From positions 310,001 to 374,000 of the forward strand of contig JAPOWR010000002.1 of assembly GCA_026707545.1 (NCBI GenBank): DNA of 64,000 bases. Reading direction: 5' to 3'. The notes under the pieces are model-generated. The model searched no databases and was not told the DNA's origin. It saw only the letters and a list, made by a program, of their open reading frames with translations. The DNA is from Acidobacteriota bacterium. GTDB taxonomy: Bacteria; Acidobacteriota; Thermoanaerobaculia; Multivoradales; Multivoraceae. A program made the translations under genes and the position numbers. Below, piece by piece: positions 38,117-45,924 of the stretch (within the stretch, counting starts at the first letter, position 1; each line of letters begins with the position of its first letter).

Positions 38117-39061
38117 TCAGAACCGATACCGCAACCCCACCGACACACCCACATACCCGTTCCCATCGAATCCCAGGTCGCTCGTGAACGGGGTCGTCCC
38201 GTCCGCCTGGACGGGTTCGTGGCTCCGGACCACCTTCCACAGGTCGCTTCCGCCGAACTCCTCGAACCGGGCCCATCGCGCCTTGATCGTGAACGATGCG
38301 TTGTCGCCGAGGGTGTGGTCCAGACCGGCCAGGACCTGGTAGCCGGAGAGGGTGTCGCTGAACTCGCTGTCGAAGAGGCTGATCGTGCCGGCGCCCGCCG
38401 CCGGACGATCGGCGAGGGTAAGTGGCGGGTCGACGTCCTGGTAGCCCTGCGCGAGCGTCTTGCGCAGGAGGCGGGCGCCGTAGCGGAGGCTCACGCGGGC
38501 CTGGCCGACCCCCAGGCCGACGAAGGGGGTCCAGGACGTGGAGTTGTCGAAGTCCCAGTAGGCGTTGACGAAGAGCTCGCGCGAGTCGAAGTCCGAGACC
38601 GTCACGGTGGGAGGATCGACTGGACTCCACTCGGTCATCTTGTTGTCGAAGGTCGGGTCGCCGGTCGTCGACAGGAAGTGGATCGTGCCGCCGTCGTGCT
38701 GCCGGGCCGTGTGCTCCACTTCGACGCGCAACCTGCCCAGGTCGTAGCCGATACCGAGGCTGCCGGTGAAGCGGGAACCGAGGTCGAAACGATTGGTGAC
38801 TTCGGGCGACGAACCCGGTCCGCTGCACGCGGGGTCTCCCGTCGGCGCCATGGCCGGATCTGCGTAGAGCAGGACGTCGCACCTCGTCGGATGGTCGGCG
38901 CCCGAGATGGCGGCCTCCAGGGTGGAGGCTTCCACGAGGCCGGCCTCGAAGGCGACGTAGAAGCCGCGGTCCTCGGCGCCCGCCCAGCCGGCGATGCCGA
39001 AGACGCAAACGCTGAGCGAAACGGCGAGGAATGGGCGGGTTCGCGAACGGTTCTTGGTCAA
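38117..39061 (-). CDS. Outer-membrane beta-barrel protein
   Basis: 314 residues with a signal peptide (FLAVSLSVCVFGIAGWAGAED). The body alternates hydrophobic and polar residues, as in barrel strands (GSLGIGYDLGRLRVEVEH, PFVGLGVGQARVSLRYG, YVGVSVGLRYRF). It ends in Phe, the C-terminal signature recognised by the BAM complex. It looks like the OmpA/surface-antigen type of small porin-like barrel. Specific role unknown. It is monocistronic, as far as spacing shows. Confidence 0.75.
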   Translation of the reverse strand: MTKNRSRTRPFLAVSLSVCVFGIAGWAGAEDRGFYVAFEAGLVEASTLEAAISGADHPTRCDVLLYADPAMAPTGDPACSGPGSSPEVTNRFDLGSRFTGSLGIGYDLGRLRVEVEHTARQHDGGTIHFLSTTGDPTFDNKMTEWSPVDPPTVTVSDFDSRELFVNAYWDFDNSTSWTPFVGLGVGQARVSLRYGARLLRKTLAQGYQDVDPPLTLADRPAAGAGTISLFDSEFSDTLSGYQVLAGLDHTLGDNASFTIKARWARFEEFGGSDLWKVVRSHEPVQADGTTPFTSDLGFDGNGYVGVSVGLRYRF

Positions 39062-39148
39062 AGCTGTCCCTCCTGACGGTTGGGGACTATACGGGTCGTC
39101 CGGGAGGCGACGTCAGAGCGGAAACGAAGAAGCCGTCGGGGACCTCTG

Positions 39149-39889
39149 TTACCCGAGGGACGGACGCCGGCAGACGAACAATTCGTACTCCCCCGGTTCG
39201 ATCTCCGAGTGGTCGCAGGGCACGGCTTCTGCCTCGAATCCCACGTCGGCCAGCAGGTCGAGCCAGTCGGTGCGGCGAAAGAGGCCCGTGACGTGCCGGT
39301 CGTGCACAACCTCGACGCTGCCGTCCTGTGAGCGGAGTACGAAGGCGTAGTCCGTGGTGATCATCGTGTCCGTGGGGTCGGGGTCCCAGGTGTTCTCGAG
39401 GTAGTGGGCGCTCCGGTCCTCTCCGTCGCAACCGCCGCAGTCGGTACTGGGCCGGAAGTTCTCGCGCAGGTGGTCGGGCGCGAAGAGAGCGGCGCCTCCG
39501 GGCCGGCAGTGGACCCATGCGGTCTCGATGGCGGCGCGGAGATCGTCGAGCGTCGTCATGTAGTCGATCGCGTCGTGGACGAAGACGCAGTCGAACGTCT
39601 GGTCGAGGCGGACTGTCCGCATATCGCCCTCGACGTGCCGGCACTCGGGGTTGAGCTGCCGGCTCATCGCCAGCATCCCGGGCGAGAGGTCGACCAAGGT
39701 CATCTCGAAATGCGCCTTGAGGTGGGAGGCGTTGTGGCCGCCACCGCTGCCGAGTTCGAGGACGGTCCGGGGGGTGACGTCGGCCTCTTCGAGCAGGTGC
39801 CGGAGGTAGATGCCGGCTTCCTCTTCGTACTCCTCGGGCGGCGAGATCAGCGGCCACCAGGGGGCGATCTCAGCGTAGAGCCTGGGCAA
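39149..39889 (-). CDS. Class I SAM-dependent methyltransferase
   Basis: 246 residues. The SAM-binding motif I is VLELGSGGGHNASHL (about 43-57), motif II region MTLVDLSPGML and post-I FDCVFVHDAIDYM. Substrate cannot be assigned. It starts 2 bases after the stop of the GOLPH3-like gene, so it is the distal gene of the otsB-GH15-GOLPH3 operon. Confidence 0.85.
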   Translation of the reverse strand: MPRLYAEIAPWWPLISPPEEYEEEAGIYLRHLLEEADVTPRTVLELGSGGGHNASHLKAHFEMTLVDLSPGMLAMSRQLNPECRHVEGDMRTVRLDQTFDCVFVHDAIDYMTTLDDLRAAIETAWVHCRPGGAALFAPDHLRENFRPSTDCGGCDGEDRSAHYLENTWDPDPTDTMITTDYAFVLRSQDGSVEVVHDRHVTGLFRRTDWLDLLADVGFEAEAVPCDHSEIEPGEYELFVCRRPSLG

Positions 39890-39891
39890 GG

Positions 39892-40593
39892 TCAGCCGGA
39901 GTTCGAGGAGGTCGAGGCGGCGATGATGGCGGGCATGACGGCAGCCGCGGCGATGGCGGCCTGCGCCGCTTCGACGGCGTTCGCGGTGGCGCGGCCGATG
40001 ACGTCTCCCTTCACGAGGCTCTTCAGACGCTGCTTTCGGGGCCTCAGTTCCCCGCGGCCGAAGGTCGGGTTGAGCAGACCCACCGCGTGGGCGAGCGCGG
40101 TCAGGACGACCGTCCGCGGCTCGACCTCCCGGTCGTCAGTGAAGATCGCGGCCCGCAGGCGCTCGATGATCTCGCGTTCGGGGCCAGGGTCGATCTCCGG
40201 GAACACCCGCCGCTTGAAGATGAGCAGGATCTCCTGCTCATCCGCCCGCAGGATACTCCGCGCGCAGAGTTGTTCGGCGACCCGGTGGTGGAGCTTCCCC
40301 ATGGAGGAGAAGCGTGTGATCCACGTCTGGACCGAGGCCCGCCGTTTGGCGGATCGGATTCTCTTCAGGCACTCGTTGAGGATGGCGTCGTCGGTTCGGC
40401 TGATGTCGCGGACCTCGACCAGCTTGCGCCAGCGGCGCGATTCGTCGATGCGGATGCGTTCCTGAAGCAGCAACTCGGCGGCGATCGCGCCGCCGAGTCC
40501 GATGGTCGTGTGGGCGCCGCCCAGGGTGCCCTTCGTGTCGTGCAGGGCGAGGAGCAGCAATTCCTCGTGGAGGTGGAGTCGGTCGGCGTTCAT
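39892..40593 (-). CDS. GOLPH3/VPS74-like (GPP34) domain protein
   Basis: 233 residues with the LHLHEELLLLALHDTKGT opening and the GLGGAIAAELLLQERI helix characteristic of the GPP34 family. The eukaryotic members bind PI4P and sort Golgi glycosyltransferases; bacterial members are widespread but have no settled role. The C-terminus is Ala-rich. It lies 9 bases after the GH15 gene, suggesting a link to envelope glycans or glycolipids, which is inference. Confidence 0.8.
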   Translation of the reverse strand: MNADRLHLHEELLLLALHDTKGTLGGAHTTIGLGGAIAAELLLQERIRIDESRRWRKLVEVRDISRTDDAILNECLKRIRSAKRRASVQTWITRFSSMGKLHHRVAEQLCARSILRADEQEILLIFKRRVFPEIDPGPEREIIERLRAAIFTDDREVEPRTVVLTALAHAVGLLNPTFGRGELRPRKQRLKSLVKGDVIGRATANAVEAAQAAIAAAAVMPAIIAASTSSNSG

Positions 40594-40602
40594 GAGTCGA
40601 GT

Positions 40603-42402
40603 CTAGAAGGCCTCGCTCCAGGGCCGGCTGAGCCGTAGCGCGGAGTTGATCAGGCCGACCATGGAGTAGGTCTGGGGGAAGTTGCCCCAGAGTTCGCCGG
40701 TCTCGGGATCGAGGTCCTCGGACAGCAGGCCGACCGGGTTGCGGTGATCGAGCATCTGTTCGAACAGCTCGCGGGCCTCCTCGCCGCGGCCGAGGGCGTT
40801 GATCGCGTCGATGTACCAGAAGCTGCAGACGGCGAAGGAGGTCGTGGGGGCGCCGAACTCGTCCTCGCGGTAGCGGAAGAAGTGGCCGCCGGAACGCAGC
40901 GGCTCGAGCGACTCGACCGTGGCCGCGAAGCAGGGGTCGGCGGCGTCGAGGAAGCCCAGATCGTGGAGCAGGAGCAGGCTGGCGTCGATGCCAACGCCGT
41001 CCAGGGTGGCGGCCAGGCCGCCGCCCTGGGTTTCGGCGTGCTGGAGGACGTGCGAGCGAATCGCTTCGGCCCGGTTCGTCCAGTGTCTCTGGCGATCGGT
41101 CAGGCGGAGCGCTCTCGCGATGCGAGCCAGACGGTCGCAGGCGGCCCAGCACATGACGCTCGAGAAGGTGTGGACGGCGCTGCGCTGCCGGAACTCCCAG
41201 AGGCCGGCATCCGGCTGGTCGAATAGCGCGACGGCCTGGCTGCCGAGTTGTTCCAGCCAGCCGAACACGCGCGGATTGCCGGGTTTGACGAGACGGCGGT
41301 CGAAGAAACTCTGGGTCACGGCGAGGATCGCGCTGCCATAGCTGTCGTTCTGGAGCTGGCGCCAGGCGTCGTTGCCGACTCGCACGGGCCCCATGCCGCG
41401 ATAGCCGCCCAGTGCGTCGATCGTCCGCTCGGTCAGCTCCCGTTCGAACTTGATGCCATAGACCGGCTGCAGCACGCCGCCCTCGGCGGCCGCGGCGAGG
41501 TTCGTGATGTAGCCGAGGTAGCCCTCCATTGTCCGCGTTGCGCCCAACCGGTTGAGCGCCTGAACGACGAAGTGGGAATCCCGCAGCCAGCAGAAGCGGT
41601 AGTCCCAGTTGCGCCCGGTGCCCGGCGCTTCGGGGATCGAGGTCGTCATCGCCGCGAGCACCGCTCCGGTCTCCTCGAAGCTGCACAACTGAAGCGTGAT
41701 CGCGGCCCGGATCACCGCTTCCTGCCACTCGAACGGTACGGCCAGGTGGCGCACGAACTCGCGCCAGTAGTTCTCCGTCCGGCTCTGGAACTCGCGTGCC
41801 ACGGAGTCGACCGGCTCGGTCAGGCTCTCATCGGGTCCGAGCAGTAGCGTGAGGGGCTGCTCGAGGACGAACGAGATCTCATCGGTGACGAAGGAGACGG
41901 GGGCGTCCGTCGTCAGCCGCAGGGTCAGACCGGGGCCGACGTAGCGAATGTGGTTGCTGCCCCGGGTCACCTCGGGGCGGCGGGAGCCGTAGTCGAACCG
42001 CGGTCGCAGCCGAATGCGGATCCGCGGCTCGCCGGAGAGCCGCTCGACGGTGCGGGCGATCATCGTCGGCCGGAAGGAACGTCCGAACTGCTCGAACCGG
42101 GGCGCGAAGTCGGTGATCCGGATCGCGGCGCCATTCCCGTCGCGCAATGTCGTCAGCAGGATCGCCGTGTTCTCGAGGTAGTGCTGCTCACTCTCGCGGA
42201 ACCCCTCGAGCAGGACGTCGAAGAAACCGCCGGCCTCCGGGTCCTGCTCGTCCGTACGACCCAGAAGCGAGTGGAACACGGGATCGCCGTCGAAGTGGGG
42301 CAGGCAGGTCCAGCAGATGCGGCCGCGCGGATCGATCAGGGCGCCAAAGCCGCAATTCCCGATCACGCCCCCGTCGAGCGGCCTGGACGCCCCGCCCGTC
42401 AT
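40603..42402 (-). CDS. Glycoside hydrolase family 15 protein (glucoamylase/trehalase type)
   Basis: 599 residues: an N-terminal beta-sandwich (about 1-220) beginning GVIGNCGFGALIDPRGRICW, and an (alpha/alpha)6 catalytic domain. The catalytic domain shows RNWDYRFCWLRDSHF and, near the end, LLSEDLDPETGELWGNFPQTYS, which should carry the catalytic acids. No signal peptide, so it is cytoplasmic. GH15 includes trehalases; overlap with otsB by 4 bases makes trehalose the likeliest substrate. ATG 42402 is chosen; the frame upstream is antisense-like sequence inside otsB. Confidence 0.88.
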   Translation of the reverse strand: MTGGASRPLDGGVIGNCGFGALIDPRGRICWTCLPHFDGDPVFHSLLGRTDEQDPEAGGFFDVLLEGFRESEQHYLENTAILLTTLRDGNGAAIRITDFAPRFEQFGRSFRPTMIARTVERLSGEPRIRIRLRPRFDYGSRRPEVTRGSNHIRYVGPGLTLRLTTDAPVSFVTDEISFVLEQPLTLLLGPDESLTEPVDSVAREFQSRTENYWREFVRHLAVPFEWQEAVIRAAITLQLCSFEETGAVLAAMTTSIPEAPGTGRNWDYRFCWLRDSHFVVQALNRLGATRTMEGYLGYITNLAAAAEGGVLQPVYGIKFERELTERTIDALGGYRGMGPVRVGNDAWRQLQNDSYGSAILAVTQSFFDRRLVKPGNPRVFGWLEQLGSQAVALFDQPDAGLWEFRQRSAVHTFSSVMCWAACDRLARIARALRLTDRQRHWTNRAEAIRSHVLQHAETQGGGLAATLDGVGIDASLLLLHDLGFLDAADPCFAATVESLEPLRSGGHFFRYREDEFGAPTTSFAVCSFWYIDAINALGRGEEARELFEQMLDHRNPVGLLSEDLDPETGELWGNFPQTYSMVGLINSALRLSRPWSEAF

Positions 42403-43202
42403 CGGACTTCGAGACGTCTGCACAGAGCTTCCAGCCAGTGATGTAGCTCGGGCACGCCGCCGAGGCCGTATCTCGCGGCGCTGGTGCGGCCGCTCCCTTG
42501 GTCCAGGCCGACGACGATCGCGGCGCCCCCGGCCCTCTGCACGGCTTCGAATCCTTCCTCGTCGGTGATGTCGTCGCCGATGAACAGCGGCACCCGGCCG
42601 CGAAACGGCGCTTCGGTCATGAAGTCCTCGACCACGGTGCGCTTGTTCGGGCGATGGGGCTTGAGCTCCAGCACCATCTTGCCCTCCTGGACCCGGTAGC
42701 CGGAACCGAGCGCGGTGCGCACGTGTGCCATCGCCTCGCGCGCCGCGGCCTCGGCGCCGGCTGCACGCCGGTAGTGGAGCGCTAGGGTCGCCGACTTGTC
42801 CTCGAGCAGCGTGCCGGGGTGCCCGGCGACAAAGCGTTCCAGCTCTGTCCGTGCCGGCCCGAGTGCGGCCGAACCGTCGCTCCGGCTGACCTTGCCGGTT
42901 GCCGACCGCCGCTCCAGGCCGTGCAGCCCTGCCGCCGGCAGCAGGAGCGGTTCGAAAAAACGGTCGAGGACTTCGAGCGACCGCCCGCTGGCTAGAGCCA
43001 GGGCACCGTCGAGGCCCTCCCTGACGCGCGCCAGCAGGCTGCCGATCCCGTCGTCGACGTGGACCGCGTCGGGCGCCTCGGCGATCTCGATCAGAGTGCC
43101 GTCGACATCCAGGAACAGGGCCCAAGTGTGCGGCGGTGGCGCCTCAGCATCTGTATCCAGGAGGGCCCAGGCCGCGTGTGGAGGATGCGCTCTCTGCTTC
43201 AC
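42399..43202 (-). CDS. otsB: Trehalose-6-phosphate phosphatase
   Basis: 267-residue HAD-superfamily phosphatase producing trehalose. The nucleophile motif is LFLDVDGTLIEIA, the lid region is HGLERRS, KPHRPNKRTVVED follows, and the acidic motif is FIGDDITDEEGF. The GTG start has GGAGG 4 bases upstream. It is divergent from otsA with 37 bases between starts, so both probably share one control region. It heads the otsB-GH15-GOLPH3-methyltransferase unit. Confidence 0.92.
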   Translation of the reverse strand: MKQRAHPPHAAWALLDTDAEAPPPHTWALFLDVDGTLIEIAEAPDAVHVDDGIGSLLARVREGLDGALALASGRSLEVLDRFFEPLLLPAAGLHGLERRSATGKVSRSDGSAALGPARTELERFVAGHPGTLLEDKSATLALHYRRAAGAEAAAREAMAHVRTALGSGYRVQEGKMVLELKPHRPNKRTVVEDFMTEAPFRGRVPLFIGDDITDEEGFEAVQRAGGAAIVVGLDQGSGRTSAARYGLGGVPELHHWLEALCRRLEVR

Positions 43203-43239
43203 GTGGCCTCCACCGAGATCCCTTACGATACAGAAACCG

Positions 43240-44637
43240 ATGGCCCTTCAGGACTTGCCGGCTGCTCGGCAGTCGGAGCTCGTGATCGTCGCGAACACCC
43301 TCCCGGTGCGTCGCGAGGAAGTCGACGGCGAACTGCGCTGGACGCAGAGTCCCGGCGGCCTGGTCAGCGCCCTGTCGCCGATCGTCCGTGAGGCCGGCGG
43401 CTGCTGGGTGGGTTGGACCGGCGGCGCCGACGACGCGCCGGAACCGTTCCGGCACGAGGACATCCTGAACGTGGCGGTGCCGGTGTCGGAGGCCGAAGTC
43501 TCCGGCTCCTACCAGGGGATGTGCAACTCGACCCTGTGGCCGCTCTACCACGACGCGGTGCGGCCGCCCGAGTACCACCGGCACTGGTGGAACCCGTACG
43601 TGGCGGTCAACCGGCGCTTCGCGGAAGAGGCCGCGCGCCGCACCGCGCCCGGTGGCCGGGTGTGGATCCAGGACTACCACCTGCAACTCGTGCCGCGGAT
43701 GCTCCGCGAGTTGCGGCCGGACATCAGCTCCGGCTTCTTCCTGCACATCCCGTTCCCGCCAATCGAACTGTTCCTGCGCCTGCCGTGGCGGCGGGCGGTA
43801 TTGGAGGGCCTGCTCGGCGCCGACGTGATCGGCTTCCAGACCCCGGCGGGCGCCTACAACTTCACGCGGCTCGCCGACCGGCTGATCGAGGCGGAGCCTC
43901 AAGGCGAGACGATCCGCTATCAGGGGCGCGACATCCGGGTCGGCGCCTTTCCGATCTCGATCGACACGGACCGTTACGCGAACGCCGCGCTTGCGCCCGA
44001 GATCCGTGAGCGGGCCGAACAGCTCCAGCAGCTTCGGCGCGGCCGGAAGATCATCCTCTCCGTCGACCGCCTCGACTACACGAAGGGCATCGACCTTCGG
44101 CTCAAGGCGTTCCTCGAGTGGCTGGGCCGCAAGGACCGGTCGATTCGCGATGCCGTGATGGTCCAGGTCGCGGTGCCGAGCCGGGAGCGCATCTCGGAGT
44201 ACCAGATCCTGAGGCGCGACGTCGAGGAACTGGTCGGCCAGATCAATGGCGAGTACGGCGAGCTCGGCGTGGTCCCGGTCCAGTACTTCCGGCGCAGCCT
44301 GCCGTTCGAGGAACTGATCGCCTTCTACCTGGTCGCCGACGTGATGCTCGTGACGCCGCTCTGCGACGGCATGAATCTGGTCGCCAAGGAGTACGTCGCC
44401 ACCCGGCTCGAGGACGACGGCGTGCTCGTGCTGAGCGAGTTCGCCGGTGCGGCGGCCGAGCTGCCGGACGCGCTGCTGGTCAATCCCCACGACGTGAATG
44501 CGATGGCGGCCACGATCGAACGGGCGATCACGCTCGACCCGGACGACGGGGCGCGGCGGATGAAGGCGATGCGCGAGGTCGTGCGGCGGCATTCCGTCCA
44601 CGAATGGGCGGCGCAGTTCATCGAGGCCCTGGTCTGA
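43240..44637 (+). CDS. otsA: Trehalose-6-phosphate synthase
   Basis: 465-residue GT20 enzyme making trehalose-6-phosphate from an NDP-glucose donor and glucose-6-phosphate. Motifs are QSPGGLVSAL, WIQDYHLQLVPRML, FFLHIPFPPIELF, SVDRLDYTKGIDLRL and VTPLCDGMNLVAKEYVA. ATG 43240 gives family length; the open frame 148 codons upstream is antisense to otsB. The RdhA-like gene follows after 5 bases. Confidence 0.94.
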   Translation: MALQDLPAARQSELVIVANTLPVRREEVDGELRWTQSPGGLVSALSPIVREAGGCWVGWTGGADDAPEPFRHEDILNVAVPVSEAEVSGSYQGMCNSTLWPLYHDAVRPPEYHRHWWNPYVAVNRRFAEEAARRTAPGGRVWIQDYHLQLVPRMLRELRPDISSGFFLHIPFPPIELFLRLPWRRAVLEGLLGADVIGFQTPAGAYNFTRLADRLIEAEPQGETIRYQGRDIRVGAFPISIDTDRYANAALAPEIRERAEQLQQLRRGRKIILSVDRLDYTKGIDLRLKAFLEWLGRKDRSIRDAVMVQVAVPSRERISEYQILRRDVEELVGQINGEYGELGVVPVQYFRRSLPFEELIAFYLVADVMLVTPLCDGMNLVAKEYVATRLEDDGVLVLSEFAGAAAELPDALLVNPHDVNAMAATIERAITLDPDDGARRMKAMREVVRRHSVHEWAAQFIEALV

Positions 44638-44642
44638 CGCGC

Positions 44643-45830
44643 ATGGAACGCCCTGTCAGCGATGCCGAAGCGGGGTTCGAGGTAGGGGAGGACTTCGAGC
44701 GCTTCTCGCAGAAGGACGACGTCTTCTGCCGTTCGTTCTGGGATCCCGAGGTGAGGACCTCCCGCTCGGACATGTTCTATGAGACGTACCGCACCTCGGA
44801 GCTGCGCTGGCGCCCGGTCGAGGGGTTCACGCGGCGCGACTACGCGCTTCGCAACGCTTCCTGGCACGTCACCGATCTGTTCGCGGAGTTCCGGGAAGGC
44901 GCCGACCGTCGCGAGGGCTTCCTCGACCCCTACACGGTGCTCCGGGACGGTCCGGGTCCGCCGGACGAAAGCGACGAACCGGAGGAGGTCCTCGCCGCTC
45001 GACTCGCCGTCGACCTCAAGACGGCCGCCCGCGCACTGGGCGCCGACCTGATCGGCATCACCGGCTATGACGAGCGCTGGGTGTACACGCACGCCTACTC
45101 GAGGGAAACAGAGACGGAGAAGCCTCAGGAGCTTCCGGGCGAACTCGGCAACGTCGTCGTCATTGCGCAGGCGATGGACCGGAGGCTGGTACAGACCGTG
45201 CCGTCGGCCCTCAGCGGTACGGCAACGGGCGTCGGCTACAGCAGCGACACGGTCGTGCTGCTCGCGATCGCCCAGTACATCCGGAACATGGGCTACGAGG
45301 CGGTGCCGACGATGAACGACACGGCCCTGGCGATTCCTCTCGCGATCAAGGCCGGGCTGGGCGAGTACGGCCGTCACGGCCTGCTGATCACCAGGGAGTT
45401 CGGTCCCAGGGTGCGGCTCGGGAAGATCTTCACCGACATGCCCCTGGCTCACGACCGTCCGCGGCGCTTCGGCGTGCGCGAGACCTGCGAAGTGTGCCGC
45501 GCATGTTCCGATGCGTGCCCGCCGAAGGCCATCGCGATGGACGCGCCGTCGGACCGCATCTACAACATCTCCAACATCCGTGGCGTCAGGAAGTGGACGA
45601 CGGACGCCGAGAAGTGCTTCCGGTTCTGGTCGAACCAGAACACCGACTGCTCGATCTGCGTCAGGGTCTGCCCCTACAACCGGGACTACTCCAGGCGCCT
45701 CAGCCGGATCTGGCGGTGGATGGCGGGCACCCCCTTGCGCCGGCTCGCCCTCTGGCTCGACCGCCTGAGCGGGCGCGGGCGGCGGATGGCGCCCCAGACG
45801 TGGTGGGGAGGTGCCCTGTCCGGCTGGTAG
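44643..45830 (+). CDS. Reductive-dehalogenase-like corrinoid/iron-sulfur protein
   Basis: 395 residues. The central segment NDTALAIPLAIKAGLGEYGRHGLLIT and FGPRVRLGKIFTDMPL match the RdhA family. Two ferredoxin-type clusters follow: C-x2-C-x2-C-x3-CP starting at Cys282, and C-x10-C-x2-C-x3-CP from Cys325. There is no Tat signal and it is shorter than respiratory RdhA, so it is probably cytoplasmic. The related QueG (epoxyqueuosine reductase) is less likely because its typical GRIGKN-type sequence is absent. No rdhB anchor is adjacent. Substrate unknown. Confidence 0.8.
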   Translation: MERPVSDAEAGFEVGEDFERFSQKDDVFCRSFWDPEVRTSRSDMFYETYRTSELRWRPVEGFTRRDYALRNASWHVTDLFAEFREGADRREGFLDPYTVLRDGPGPPDESDEPEEVLAARLAVDLKTAARALGADLIGITGYDERWVYTHAYSRETETEKPQELPGELGNVVVIAQAMDRRLVQTVPSALSGTATGVGYSSDTVVLLAIAQYIRNMGYEAVPTMNDTALAIPLAIKAGLGEYGRHGLLITREFGPRVRLGKIFTDMPLAHDRPRRFGVRETCEVCRACSDACPPKAIAMDAPSDRIYNISNIRGVRKWTTDAEKCFRFWSNQNTDCSICVRVCPYNRDYSRRLSRIWRWMAGTPLRRLALWLDRLSGRGRRMAPQTWWGGALSGW

Positions 45831-45878
45831 GCTTGAGCGTAGCGCCCGGCCGCGGAGCGCAGGAGAACAGGAGGAAGC

Positions 45879-45915
45879 TCCGAACGGAATAGCGACTCTG
45901 GCCGTCCCGTTCGGA
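45879..45915 (+). promoter_or_regulatory. Inverted repeat just upstream of msrP
   Basis: Perfect 9-base arms TCCGAACGG (45879-45887) and CCGTTCGGA (45907-45915), 19-base loop, ending 9 bases before the msrP ATG. A strong GGAGG (45870-45874) lies just upstream of the first arm. As RNA the stem would bring that GGAGG to about 13 bases from the ATG; as DNA it could be a protein site. Either role is inferred. Confidence 0.45.
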
Positions 45916-45924
45916 TCCAGCACG

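Noticed and set aside
42403..43125. 241-codon upstream extension of the GH15 frame
   Set aside because: It lies within otsB on the same strand in another frame and is Arg/Gly-rich. GH15 sequence begins at ATG 42402.
44118..44642. Open frame upstream of the RdhA-like gene, which might have hidden a Tat signal
   Set aside because: The extension overlaps otsA and contains no twin-arginine signal or hydrophobic stretch.
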